Below are positions 8,957 through 18,299 of a stretch of 62,482 nt of DNA, piece after piece (position 1 is the stretch's first letter; each line of letters begins with the position of its first letter). Source of the DNA: an uncultured Bacilli bacterium (lineage in GTDB: Bacteria > Bacillota_I > Bacilli_A > RF39 > UBA660). Location: positions 1-62,482 of the forward strand of contig CAKOXI010000005.1 of assembly GCA_934130045.1 (NCBI GenBank), read 5' to 3'. The notes under the pieces are model-generated. The model ran no database searches, had not been told where the DNA came from, and saw only the letters and a list, made by a program, of their open reading frames with translations. Made by a program: the position numbers and the translations under genes.

Positions 8957-10702
8957 GTGCAAAAAAAGTTAGAATTTGTATTAAAAAATAAATATAAATT
9001 GCTTACATTGACTTTGTTTTTGTTCTTTTTTATTCAAATGCAATTTGTATTTTTTTATGGTGATGATTTTGAAGTTTTATATCCTATTCATAATAATCAT
9101 GAAATTTTTAATATATTGAATTTTTGTTTTGATAAATTAAATTATTTTTGGTTTCAATGGTCAGGAAGAATAATAGGTCATGCCGTTGTAACCTTTGGTT
9201 TATCTTTTTTTGGAATTAATTTTTTTAGAATTTTAAATCCAATTATGGTATTAATTTTTGTTTATTTAATTTTAAAAATTCTTAAATTATTTAAACAATT
9301 TAATTTTGAAAAATTATTTTTTTATTTTTCATTTATATTTTTAGGAATGAATGTTTATTTATCTAGAGAAATATTATATTGGGCTTATTCTAGTATTCTT
9401 TATTTATGGGGATTTAATTTAATTTTATTTGTAATCTATATTGTATATAAAAATTATCTTGAAAACAAAAAGATAGAAAAAGATTACTTTATTTGGGTTA
9501 TAATAGCAACTGTTTCTTCTGTTTTTATTTTAGAACAATTTAGTTTTATATTAATATTCTTTTTTTCAATAATGTTTTATTTTTCTTGGAAAAATCATAA
9601 AAATTATAAACAAATTTTTGCCTTACTATGTGTATTAGTATTATCTATTATTGTGTATTTAATGGCTCCCGGTAGATTTCTTCGTACAAAACCTTTAGTA
9701 GAAGAACTTGAATTATATAATAACATTCAAATTATTTTAGGTAAAACTCACTCTTTATTTAATATTATATTTAATCCTAAATTACTTGGAATGTATATTT
9801 CTATATTTATGCTGTTATTAAGTAAAAAATATTTAAGTATAATTAATAATAAATTTAGATATAAAATACCATATATTTTTATATTGAGTTATTTTTTTAT
9901 ATTAATAATATCCAAATTTTTTAATATAAATTTATTACTCTTTAATGAAACTTATGATGCGATGAATCCATTATATAAAATATCTTTTTTATCAACTGTT
10001 GAAAAAACATTATTAATTAGTGCACTTGTATTAATAATATTATATTATATAGCTCTTATTATTAATTTATTTTATATGGTATATAAAGTTTTTTATAAAG
10101 AAAATAAATTTTTGTTTTATATGCTTTTAATTGGGTTTGGAACAACAATTATTACTGCTGTTCTTATTAGATATATTGGAATGCGTTATTATGTTTATTT
10201 TTTAATTTCTATTTTATTCTTGTCTATTTATTTAATTTTGGATTTGAAAAACAATTCTTTTGATATAAAATCATTATTTTTTCTTGGATGTTCATTACCA
10301 TATAATTATTCAATAGCAGTATCGGTTATTATATTGATAATATTATTTATGAATGATAAATTATATAAAAAAATGTCTAAAAATTCTAATAAGATTGTTT
10401 ATTTATTATGCATTTTAATTTGTTTGTTTAATTTATTTGATACATTTTTTGGATACGTTAGAAATAGTAAAATATATAAAAAAAATGAAGAACTTTTAAT
10501 TAATACAAATGATGATATTGCATTTTCAATTGATGCGATTCCTGATAGTGATAAACTATATGGTTGGCACACTATAAATACTAGATGGAATGTTACTGAT
10601 AAGTATTATGGATTTTATCTTAATAAATTTTATAAATCTTATTATGGAATTAATATGGATAATGTATATATAAAAACAGAGGATGGTTATTATGTTAGGT
10701 AG
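8957..10702 (+). CDS. Multipass membrane protein, DUF6056-like (GT-C-like)
   Basis: A 581-residue protein with about 12 or more hydrophobic segments. The first extracytoplasmic loop carries YGDDFEVLYP and then WFQWSGR, the acidic-pair and W-GR pattern I associate with DUF6056 membrane proteins; the topology resembles GT-C glycosyltransferases, which use lipid-linked sugar donors. Start is GTG 8957, supported by GGTGAT six bases before it. The C-terminal hydrophilic tail ends inside the next gene (overlap of about 11 bases), so translation is probably coupled. Function as a glycosyltransferase is inferred only from topology and neighbours. Confidence 0.65.
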   Translation: MQKKLEFVLKNKYKLLTLTLFLFFFIQMQFVFFYGDDFEVLYPIHNNHEIFNILNFCFDKLNYFWFQWSGRIIGHAVVTFGLSFFGINFFRILNPIMVLIFVYLILKILKLFKQFNFEKLFFYFSFIFLGMNVYLSREILYWAYSSILYLWGFNLILFVIYIVYKNYLENKKIEKDYFIWVIIATVSSVFILEQFSFILIFFFSIMFYFSWKNHKNYKQIFALLCVLVLSIIVYLMAPGRFLRTKPLVEELELYNNIQIILGKTHSLFNIIFNPKLLGMYISIFMLLLSKKYLSIINNKFRYKIPYIFILSYFFILIISKFFNINLLLFNETYDAMNPLYKISFLSTVEKTLLISALVLIILYYIALIINLFYMVYKVFYKENKFLFYMLLIGFGTTIITAVLIRYIGMRYYVYFLISILFLSIYLILDLKNNSFDIKSLFFLGCSLPYNYSIAVSVIILIILFMNDKLYKKMSKNSNKIVYLLCILICLFNLFDTFFGYVRNSKIYKKNEELLINTNDDIAFSIDAIPDSDKLYGWHTINTRWNVTDKYYGFYLNKFYKSYYGINMDNVYIKTEDGYYVR

Positions 10703-12485
10703 TATTATTTATATTTTTTCATTTATTTTACTAATAAGCACTTTTTTATTAATAAAAAAAAGTGATAAGAAATTAAATATTATAAAATGGTTATTTATTG
10801 CATTTGTATTAATTTTTTGTTTAAATTCAGTAATTGTTTTTATATTAAGTTATATTGGTATTAAAAGCAATCTTATTACTATTAGTATAATATATATAAT
10901 TTTAAGTTTATTTATTATTTTATTTTATCTAACTAAAGAAAGGCAAAAGTATTTTTTTAATAAAAAGGATTTAATTTATATTGGTGTTATTTTTGTAGTT
11001 GTTTTAGTTATTTCTATTATAAGGTTTGGATTTCCATTTTCTATTGTTTATCAAACATTTGATCCAGCAATTCATTATCAAAGTTCTTATAGTTTCTATA
11101 AGTATTCTTATTTATTAAATTTTGTTCAGGAAAAAACTATGCTGAATTTTGAAACTTGGAGATTTGCTTCTTATACAAATTTAGGAATAATTTTTAAAAT
11201 TTTTTCATGTTTTATGAATGAAAATAACTTTTATAATTTATATATATTATTTGATTTATTTACATTATTTTTAACAGGAGTATTATTTTATTTTCTAATT
11301 GATAATAATAAAAACAGAATTGTAAAACTAATAGGATGTATAATTTTTATTTGTGGATATCCCTTGAATAATTTAATAATTGGATTCTTTTATGTTGGTC
11401 ATGCATCTTTAATAATTATTTCTATTTTTTTAATTATAAATGAATTAGAAAGAAAATATATTAATAATATTTTATTATTTATTTTAAATATTGGTTTAAT
11501 GTTTACTTATTATTTGTATGTTCCAATTATTTATTGTGCTGAATTTTTATATTTTATAAAGAATAGAGAAAAAAGATTATTTTCTAAATCTATTTTATTA
11601 TTTGGAATACCTATAATTTTGGGCTTTTTATATTTTATATATCCAACATTTTCTAATAATGATATGAATTTAGGCAATCAAATTCATCTGGATGGTTACT
11701 TTTATAATGATGTTATTGGAAATACACTTTTGTTTTTACCAATTGCAAGCTTTTATTTTTATTATAAATTAAAAGAGAAAAAAATTAATTTTGAAATGAT
11801 AGCATTCATTGTATTAATAAGTTTTATGATTATTTTAAATATTTGTATGCTTTTAAATATTATATTACCTTATTATGTTTCAAAATATTATTATATATTA
11901 TGGATATTTTGTTTCATTATTTTATTTAAAACATTTGATGAGTATTATTCACTCAATAAATTTGTATTTAAAAATTATGCGATATTTATGCTATTTACTA
12001 TAGTTTTGTCTATAAGTAATATAGAAAATGCAATTATTAATTTAAATGAAGGAGAACATAATAAAACTACACCAAATATGTTATTTAATGTTTATAATTA
12101 TAATTTAAAAGAAATTATTAATCCAGTTATTGTATTTAATAATAATGAATTAAATGAAATAAAGAATGTATCCAAAAATATAGATATAGATTTTTATACA
12201 AATACGGAACCTGAAAGAATTATGTGGTTAATTAATTTTATTAATAATGGAAAACTTGATTGTCCAGTAAATTATACTTATGAATGTTTAAAAAAGAATT
12301 ATTATATGGAATTAGATGATTATGTTAATACTAGGGATAATAAAAAAAATTTTATTTTTTTTCCAAGAACTATATATTGGAAAGAATTATATAGTAGTGA
12401 TATTTTAAATACTGCTACATATTTAGAAGAAAAAAATTTTTTAATAGAAAGTTATAATTCATTTATTGTAATTAGAGGTAATTAG
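10692..12485 (+). CDS. Multipass membrane protein, paralogue of the protein at 14192
   Basis: About 597 residues with roughly 12 hydrophobic segments and a hydrophilic C-terminal domain of about 150 residues. It is clearly related to the protein at 14192: both begin with an SIIY-SFI-L stretch, carry RFGFPF-IVY-T-DP in a loop after the fourth or so helix, and share G-FY-GH and DGYFYN segments. The DP and nearby His/acidic residues in the loop may be catalytic, as in GT-C enzymes. ATG 10692 is preferred over ATG 10683 because of GAGG at 10679-10682 and because it aligns with the paralogue. No specific family recognised. Confidence 0.65.
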   Translation: MLGSIIYIFSFILLISTFLLIKKSDKKLNIIKWLFIAFVLIFCLNSVIVFILSYIGIKSNLITISIIYIILSLFIILFYLTKERQKYFFNKKDLIYIGVIFVVVLVISIIRFGFPFSIVYQTFDPAIHYQSSYSFYKYSYLLNFVQEKTMLNFETWRFASYTNLGIIFKIFSCFMNENNFYNLYILFDLFTLFLTGVLFYFLIDNNKNRIVKLIGCIIFICGYPLNNLIIGFFYVGHASLIIISIFLIINELERKYINNILLFILNIGLMFTYYLYVPIIYCAEFLYFIKNREKRLFSKSILLFGIPIILGFLYFIYPTFSNNDMNLGNQIHLDGYFYNDVIGNTLLFLPIASFYFYYKLKEKKINFEMIAFIVLISFMIILNICMLLNIILPYYVSKYYYILWIFCFIILFKTFDEYYSLNKFVFKNYAIFMLFTIVLSISNIENAIINLNEGEHNKTTPNMLFNVYNYNLKEIINPVIVFNNNELNEIKNVSKNIDIDFYTNTEPERIMWLINFINNGKLDCPVNYTYECLKKNYYMELDDYVNTRDNKKNFIFFPRTIYWKELYSSDILNTATYLEEKNFLIESYNSFIVIRGN

Positions 12486-12487
12486 TA

Positions 12488-14176
12488 ATGAAAAAATACA
12501 TATTAACTACAATTATTATGTTGTTTGGTTTAACATCCCTTTTATTAATTTGTAATTTTTTTAATACAAATAAAATCAATGAAAATGTTACAAAAAGCAT
12601 GGAAACTTATAATTATTTTGATAGTAAAAAGTTTAATTTAGATATTGATAATTATACTGATATGATAATGCTAAATATTATGTCATATAATGATAATTCT
12701 ATTATAAAGAGAAGTTTTGATAATAAATATGGAATTATGTATATTGATAAATTTGGTGATAAAGAAGTATATTGGAATCAATTTGAAAACTTGATTTCTA
12801 CTTTAGAAAAAAGAAATGATGATGTTATTTTATATGGAAGATTTTGGCATGGTTACCAAATAATATTAAAACCATTACTTATGGTATTTACATATCAACA
12901 ATCTTTATTTTTTCTTTCAATAATAGGTATTTTTTTAATCGTATTTTCTTGTTTTCTTTTATTTAAAAAAACAAATTTTAAAATACTTATGAGCTATTTA
13001 TTTTCTCTTTTATCACTTAATATATTTGTTTTTAATACTTGTTATCAATATTATTTTTCAATGATATTAATGATTGTTTTTAATATAATAATTTTGTTAA
13101 ACTATAAACTTCAAAAATTTGATTACAAATTTATGTTTTATATTTTTGGTTGTTTAACTGCTTATTTTTTGTTTATTAGTTTTCCACTAATTACCTTATG
13201 TTTTCCATTATTATTGTTTATGATATTGGAGTTTTCTAATAATAAATTTGAAAATTATAAGGAAAATATTTTAAAAATTATTAAATCTAGTATATTTTGG
13301 ATTTTGGGATATGTTTTATTCTTTTCATTAAAATGGATAATAGGAAGTTTATTTGGTAGTGAAAATTTTTTGGAAAATGCTTTAATGGCAATTAATCAAA
13401 GATTAGGATTAACATTTTCATTTAAGTATATTGATATTTTAAAATTGAACTTAGCATATTTCTTTAATTTTAAATTTAATATTATTTTGGTTTTCAGTTC
13501 TTTAATTATTATTTTTATTCAAATGCGTAAAAATTTTACTATAAAATTAAAGATTATTTCTCCATTTTTATTAATTTTTTTAATGCCATTTATTTGGATG
13601 TTTATATGTAATAATCATAGTGGTGTTCATTATTGGATGATTTCTAGATTGTTTTCGATATCAATTTTTTCACTATTATTTATTAGTTACTTCTTACTAT
13701 CAAATAAACAGTATAATGAAATAGAACATTTAAAAATAGATGATTATTTATTTTTATTAATTACTTTAATGTTTTTTATCTTGTATAAGTTTAATTTTAT
13801 ATTTATAATTTTATGTTTATTTATAATTTTTAAATATCACAAAAATAAAACATTAAATATATATATTATTTTATTAATAATTTTAAGTACATTATTATCT
13901 ATTAATAAATTTTTTGATAAACGTATTTTTAATGATAGTTTATTTTATGAAAATATATATAAAGAACTTTATCATAAAGCTATAATGTATGGAGAAGAGT
14001 ACGCAAAGAAAAATAATATATTTGTTGATACTAAAGTTGAACTTCATGATTTAATAGATATAATTAATTCCGATAGTGTTTTTTTACTTAGTTGTGATGG
14101 TTATATTATAGTTAATAATGAAAGTGTTACTCCATATATTGATTGTAATAATAAAATAAATATTAAAAATAATTAG
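12488..14176 (+). CDS. Multipass membrane protein of unknown function
   Basis: A 562-residue protein with an N-terminal signal-anchor helix, an extracytoplasmic segment of about 100 residues containing YGRFWHGYQI, then about ten hydrophobic segments and a short hydrophilic tail. The WHGY-rich loop before the second helix is probably functional, but I do not recognise the family. AGAGG at 12474-12478 supports the ATG. It is flanked by two paralogous membrane proteins on the same strand with gaps of only 2 and 15 bases, so all are presumably one operon dealing with a membrane-linked polymer. Confidence 0.6.
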   Translation: MKKYILTTIIMLFGLTSLLLICNFFNTNKINENVTKSMETYNYFDSKKFNLDIDNYTDMIMLNIMSYNDNSIIKRSFDNKYGIMYIDKFGDKEVYWNQFENLISTLEKRNDDVILYGRFWHGYQIILKPLLMVFTYQQSLFFLSIIGIFLIVFSCFLLFKKTNFKILMSYLFSLLSLNIFVFNTCYQYYFSMILMIVFNIIILLNYKLQKFDYKFMFYIFGCLTAYFLFISFPLITLCFPLLLFMILEFSNNKFENYKENILKIIKSSIFWILGYVLFFSLKWIIGSLFGSENFLENALMAINQRLGLTFSFKYIDILKLNLAYFFNFKFNIILVFSSLIIIFIQMRKNFTIKLKIISPFLLIFLMPFIWMFICNNHSGVHYWMISRLFSISIFSLLFISYFLLSNKQYNEIEHLKIDDYLFLLITLMFFILYKFNFIFIILCLFIIFKYHKNKTLNIYIILLIILSTLLSINKFFDKRIFNDSLFYENIYKELYHKAIMYGEEYAKKNNIFVDTKVELHDLIDIINSDSVFLLSCDGYIIVNNESVTPYIDCNNKINIKNN

Positions 14177-14191
14177 AAAAGGGTGAGTTGT

Positions 14192-16111
14192 TTGATTAAT
14201 TCTATTATATATTTAATTTCTTTTATTATTTTGGTTACAACTTTTATGCTTTTGAAAAAATCTTTAAATAAACAAAATGTGTTAATGTGGATTTTTTTAT
14301 CTTTTATGTTAATGTTTTGTTATAATTCAGTAGTAGTTTTTATATTAAGTTTATTTTATATAAAAAGTACATTATTGATTTTATCAATTGTTAATTTTTT
14401 GTTTTCAGTATTATTTTTATTACATATTTTTAAAACCAAAACAATACAAAAATATTATTTAAAAAAATTTGATTTATTAGCTATTTTCATAATAGTATTA
14501 GCAACTATTATTATTGGATACTTTCGATTTGGATTTCCCTTTAAAATAGTTTATGAAACTTGCGATCCTGGAACTCATTTTTGGACATCTATGGAATTTT
14601 TTAGAGAATCAATTTTATTAAATAAAGCGATAGTAACTGTAGATTTTTCTTCTCGTGTGTTTGGTTCTTATGTAAATATGGGAATAATTTTTAAAATTTT
14701 TTATCCTTATGTTGGGTACATAAATTTATATTTTATCTATATTCTTTATGATTTATTTATGTTAGCTATGTCAGGAATTACCTTTTACTTTTTGATAAGA
14801 TATATTTGTAAGGAAAATAAAGGTTTATTTGCTTTAATCTTTAGTATAATTTATTTTACAGGTTATCCTTTAAATAGTATGATATTTGGTTTTTTCTATT
14901 CGGGACATGTTGTAACTTTAATTTGTATTTTAATACTTTTATATAAATTTTTTGATAATAAGGAAATTAGTTATAAATTCAATTTGATACTTTTAATGAT
15001 TGTTAATATAGGTATATGTTTTGCTTATTATCTTTATTTACCAATACTATTTGTTTGTGAAACAATATATTTTATTTATTTAAAGAAAACTAAACAAATT
15101 GATAAAAATAATTTGCTAAAATCCTTTTTATTAGTTATAATTTTACCTTTAATTCTTACTTTATCGTATTTTGTATTTCCTTATATTGGTAATAATCAAC
15201 ATAGTATTTTTTATCAGTTAAGTTTAGATGGATATTTTTATAATAGTTATTTTTCTAATTTTATTTTATTTGTTCCTATAATTGTTTACTATATTATAAA
15301 TATGTTGAAAAATAAAAAATTAAATTTTGAAATGATTTTATTATTTAGTGTAATCAGTTTTATAATATTTATTATAATTTTATCTATCATGAATATTGCT
15401 ATGCAGTATTATGCTTCTAAGTTTTTTTATACATTATGGCTTGTTAATTTTATTTTGATATTTGATTTTTATATAAAAAACGATATAAAAAAATTATACT
15501 TAAATATCTATATAGCTTCGTTTTTACTTGTTCTTATCTTTACTGTATTTAGTATTGAAGATAAATTATATGATCAAAATAAATCATTTGGTAATAGGAT
15601 TGAATCATTAAATCTTTTGAATGTATATAATTGGAATATTGATAAAATTAAATATTCAAATATAACTTTCACACCAGATGAAATAAAAATCATAAAAGAA
15701 TTATATAATTTGGGTGCTTATAATGTTATAAATAATTTTATTCATTCATTTAATTCACAAAGATTATGGTTAAATGCATTTTTTTGGAATCAAAGATTAG
15801 ATTATCCTGAAAATGAAGTATATGATTATATGGTAAAGGATGTATTTTTTGATCCAATTAATTATAATAGTTATAAAAAAATGGATAATAATTATAAATA
15901 TTTTGTTATTTTTTATAGGGAATATGATCCTAGAAAATGGGATGGTTATAGTGAAGTTTATCCTTATGAAGTTCAAAGAAGATGGAATGCTAATTTTAGA
16001 AAAGATTATACAATTAATAGAATTTATGATTATATTAAAATAGATAGAAATACATGTGTTAATTGTAAATTTATTGATTTTGATACAGGTGTTATAATTA
16101 TTAAAGGATAA
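14192..16111 (+). CDS. Multipass membrane protein, paralogue of the protein at 10692
   Basis: About 639 residues, many transmembrane segments and a hydrophilic C-terminal domain of about 180 residues with two cysteines near the end (CVNC). RFGFPFKIVYETCDPGTHF and LDGYFYNSYF match the paralogue at 10692. I place the start at TTG 14192: GGGTGA (14181-14186) is spaced five bases before it and the resulting N-terminus aligns residue by residue with that of the paralogue. GTG 14183 overlaps that ribosome site and is less likely. Probably a GT-C-like enzyme; donor and acceptor unknown. Confidence 0.62.
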   Translation: MINSIIYLISFIILVTTFMLLKKSLNKQNVLMWIFLSFMLMFCYNSVVVFILSLFYIKSTLLILSIVNFLFSVLFLLHIFKTKTIQKYYLKKFDLLAIFIIVLATIIIGYFRFGFPFKIVYETCDPGTHFWTSMEFFRESILLNKAIVTVDFSSRVFGSYVNMGIIFKIFYPYVGYINLYFIYILYDLFMLAMSGITFYFLIRYICKENKGLFALIFSIIYFTGYPLNSMIFGFFYSGHVVTLICILILLYKFFDNKEISYKFNLILLMIVNIGICFAYYLYLPILFVCETIYFIYLKKTKQIDKNNLLKSFLLVIILPLILTLSYFVFPYIGNNQHSIFYQLSLDGYFYNSYFSNFILFVPIIVYYIINMLKNKKLNFEMILLFSVISFIIFIIILSIMNIAMQYYASKFFYTLWLVNFILIFDFYIKNDIKKLYLNIYIASFLLVLIFTVFSIEDKLYDQNKSFGNRIESLNLLNVYNWNIDKIKYSNITFTPDEIKIIKELYNLGAYNVINNFIHSFNSQRLWLNAFFWNQRLDYPENEVYDYMVKDVFFDPINYNSYKKMDNNYKYFVIFYREYDPRKWDGYSEVYPYEVQRRWNANFRKDYTINRIYDYIKIDRNTCVNCKFIDFDTGVIIIKG

Positions 16112-16146
16112 TAATTATATTATTTAAAGTAGGAGAGAATTTAATT

Positions 16147-17871
16147 ATGAAAAGGTTGAGAAAAATATTTTTAATATTTTTAATAATTTTAAATTTTTTG
16201 TCTATAGTTTTAGGATTTAGAAATTTAGATTCTATCTCAAACGAAAGTTTATTATTATCATTATGTATAATTTTGTTTACAAACTTTATAATTTTTATAA
16301 AATGGAAACCATTATTAAATATTAAATTAAATTCTAAATTATTAATTTTTTCTTTAATTTTAACTATTTTATTTTGTATTATGTTACCATTAAATTTTTG
16401 CTTAGATAGAATATATTTGTATAATTATATTCCAATTATTAATTTAATCATAAAAATAATTTTTTCTATTTCATTATTTATTTCAATATTTATAATTATT
16501 ATGTTATTATTTTCATGTAATTTAAAGCATGATAAATGTTTAAATAAAACAAAAAAAGTAATGAAAATAATCATTTTTGTAATAAGTTTATTTTTTATAA
16601 TGAGTACAAGCACTGGTTTTTACGATTATGATTTTCAAAGTATATGGAGTTATGAAGTTGAAGGATTAAGTAACTGGCATACATTCTCATTTATGTTTCT
16701 TATCTATTTTGTAAAAATTATCTTTGGTAATCCTTATCCCATAATAATTTTTAATTTATTTTTATATGTATATTATTTTAATTACGCTATTGATTTAATC
16801 GACAAATATAGTAATAAAAAATCTCTTGTTTATTTATTTTTCTTTTTTAATTTATTTTCAGTAGTATGCTTTGAACAACTTAGATATGTAAAAAAAGATG
16901 TTTTATTTGCTTTAGGGTTTTGTAATTTAATTTTAACTTTTTTTGATTATTTAAATAGTAAAAAATTTTCGGTAAAATTATTTTTAAAAATGTTATTTTT
17001 TTCTATAATCACATCTTTATTTAGACATGGTGGAATATTGTTAACAGTTTTTTTCTTTATCATAATGTTGATATATTTAGTCATAAAAAAAATATATAAG
17101 CAAGTACTATATCCGATTATTTTAGTTGGTATTAATATTATTTTATATTTACTTTTAAACTACATTGGTTTTAATGTATTAAATGGATATAATTATCCTA
17201 AAAATGTTACATATACTGTTCCTATTTATCAGGTTGGAGCTTTTGCGCATGATGGATATGAATTCTCTGAATTAGAAAAAGATTATTTAAAAAATTATTT
17301 ATCAGTTGATTATATGAAAGAGCATTTTGTTAAATATAATGGTGATGCTTTGGCAAGAATTTATATAAATAATTATAATTTTGATTATAGTAAATTAATT
17401 AATTTAAATTATAAATTATTAAGAAAAAATCCAATATTTTATGTGCGTTCTTTATTAGATTTAACTAATATTTTATGGAAGATAGAAAAGGAATATTCTG
17501 AATGGCAAAAATTTTTTTATAAGGTTGAGTCTAGTGAATTACTTGATAAATACAAAGATACAACTATTAAATGGCAGGAAACCTTTTTAAATAAAATTGT
17601 TGATCGTGCTGTAAATATTTGTTTAAAAAGTGTTTTCTTTAATTTAAGAGTTAGAGGTGGATTTCCTTTATTTATAATATTTGTATCAATATTTTTATTA
17701 ATTTATAAAAAACAAAAAATATATTTATTACCAATTTGTGTCGTTTTATTTTGGGAATGTTGTTTATTTTTAAGTTTACCAACGGGTATGACTAGATATG
17801 TATTACCATTTATAAATATTTATCCATTTCTGTTCTGTTTTTCATTAGGAATTGATAAAAATTCTAATTAA
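16147..17871 (+). CDS. Multipass membrane protein, possible GT-C-like transferase
   Basis: A 574-residue protein with about a dozen hydrophobic segments. After the fourth or fifth segment it has a loop DYDFQSIWSYEVEGLSNWH, rich in acidic and aromatic residues, which is where GT-C glycosyltransferases carry their catalytic acids. The large hydrophilic stretch near residues 355-480 lies between the late helices. AGGAG before ATG 16147 is a good ribosome site. It ends convergently with acpS, the two reading frames overlapping by 4 bases, with no obvious terminator between them. Family not recognised. Confidence 0.6.
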   Translation: MKRLRKIFLIFLIILNFLSIVLGFRNLDSISNESLLLSLCIILFTNFIIFIKWKPLLNIKLNSKLLIFSLILTILFCIMLPLNFCLDRIYLYNYIPIINLIIKIIFSISLFISIFIIIMLLFSCNLKHDKCLNKTKKVMKIIIFVISLFFIMSTSTGFYDYDFQSIWSYEVEGLSNWHTFSFMFLIYFVKIIFGNPYPIIIFNLFLYVYYFNYAIDLIDKYSNKKSLVYLFFFFNLFSVVCFEQLRYVKKDVLFALGFCNLILTFFDYLNSKKFSVKLFLKMLFFSIITSLFRHGGILLTVFFFIIMLIYLVIKKIYKQVLYPIILVGINIILYLLLNYIGFNVLNGYNYPKNVTYTVPIYQVGAFAHDGYEFSELEKDYLKNYLSVDYMKEHFVKYNGDALARIYINNYNFDYSKLINLNYKLLRKNPIFYVRSLLDLTNILWKIEKEYSEWQKFFYKVESSELLDKYKDTTIKWQETFLNKIVDRAVNICLKSVFFNLRVRGGFPLFIIFVSIFLLIYKKQKIYLLPICVVLFWECCLFLSLPTGMTRYVLPFINIYPFLFCFSLGIDKNSN

Positions 17872-18176
17872 TATACGATAGCAACTGCCATTGTATATTT
17901 TTTTTCATGTGATATAGATAATTTTATATTACTATTATTTGAACAATATGGACTTCCAAATTTGTCTGTTAGAATTTCAAAATCTAAAAAACAATATTTT
18001 TTTGTATTTGGCATTGCTTTCATTATTGCTTCTTTAGCTGCAAATCTACCACATAAATATAAATTTCCTTTTTTCTTAAATTCAATTTGTTCTTTTTCAG
18101 TTAATATAAAATCAATAAATCTTTGTTCTTTATTTTCTAATCTTTTATTTTTTATAATATCGCAACCTATATTCAT
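17868..18176 (-). CDS. acpS: Holo-[acyl-carrier-protein] synthase
   Basis: Transfers 4'-phosphopantetheine from coenzyme A to the Ser of acyl carrier proteins. The 102-residue protein has the AcpS signatures GCDI with metal-binding D6 and GRFAAKEAIMKA with E49; it is somewhat shorter than the usual 120 or so residues. The start is ATG 18176: GGAGGT (minus strand of 18186-18191) lies 9 bases upstream, so an in-frame upstream extension is not coding. It is divergent from an operon that encodes an acyl carrier protein at 20077, a likely substrate in addition to the fatty-acid ACP. Confidence 0.85.
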   Translation of the reverse strand: MNIGCDIIKNKRLENKEQRFIDFILTEKEQIEFKKKGNLYLCGRFAAKEAIMKAMPNTKKYCFLDFEILTDKFGSPYCSNNSNIKLSISHEKKYTMAVAIVY

Positions 18177-18207
18177 AGTATTAGTACCTCCAAATTTATT
18201 TAATTCT

Positions 18208-18236
18208 ATTTTATCTTTATTTTTTTTTATATGCAA
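18208..18236 (-). promoter_or_regulatory. Promoter of acpS
   Basis: Minus-strand TTGCAT (18236-18231), a 17-base spacer and TAAAAT (18213-18208). Confidence 0.6.
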
Positions 18237-18258
18237 TAGATTAATTTAATTAATTTAT

Positions 18259-18287
18259 TTGAAATATTTATATTATTGTTATATAAT
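18259..18287 (+). promoter_or_regulatory. Promoter of the FkbH-ACP-MBOAT operon
   Basis: TTGAAA at 18259-18264, 17 bases, TATAAT at 18282-18287. The predicted transcript start, near 18294, almost coincides with the GGTGA ribosome site, giving a very short leader. Confidence 0.72.
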
Positions 18288-18299
18288 TGATATGGTGAT

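Noticed and set aside
15840..16043. 67-codon open frame inside the membrane-protein gene at 14192
   Set aside because: It is an AT-rich shadow frame with no ribosome site.
17962..18249. Plus-strand open frame opposite acpS
   Set aside because: It is a shadow of acpS, which has family motifs, ribosome site and promoter.
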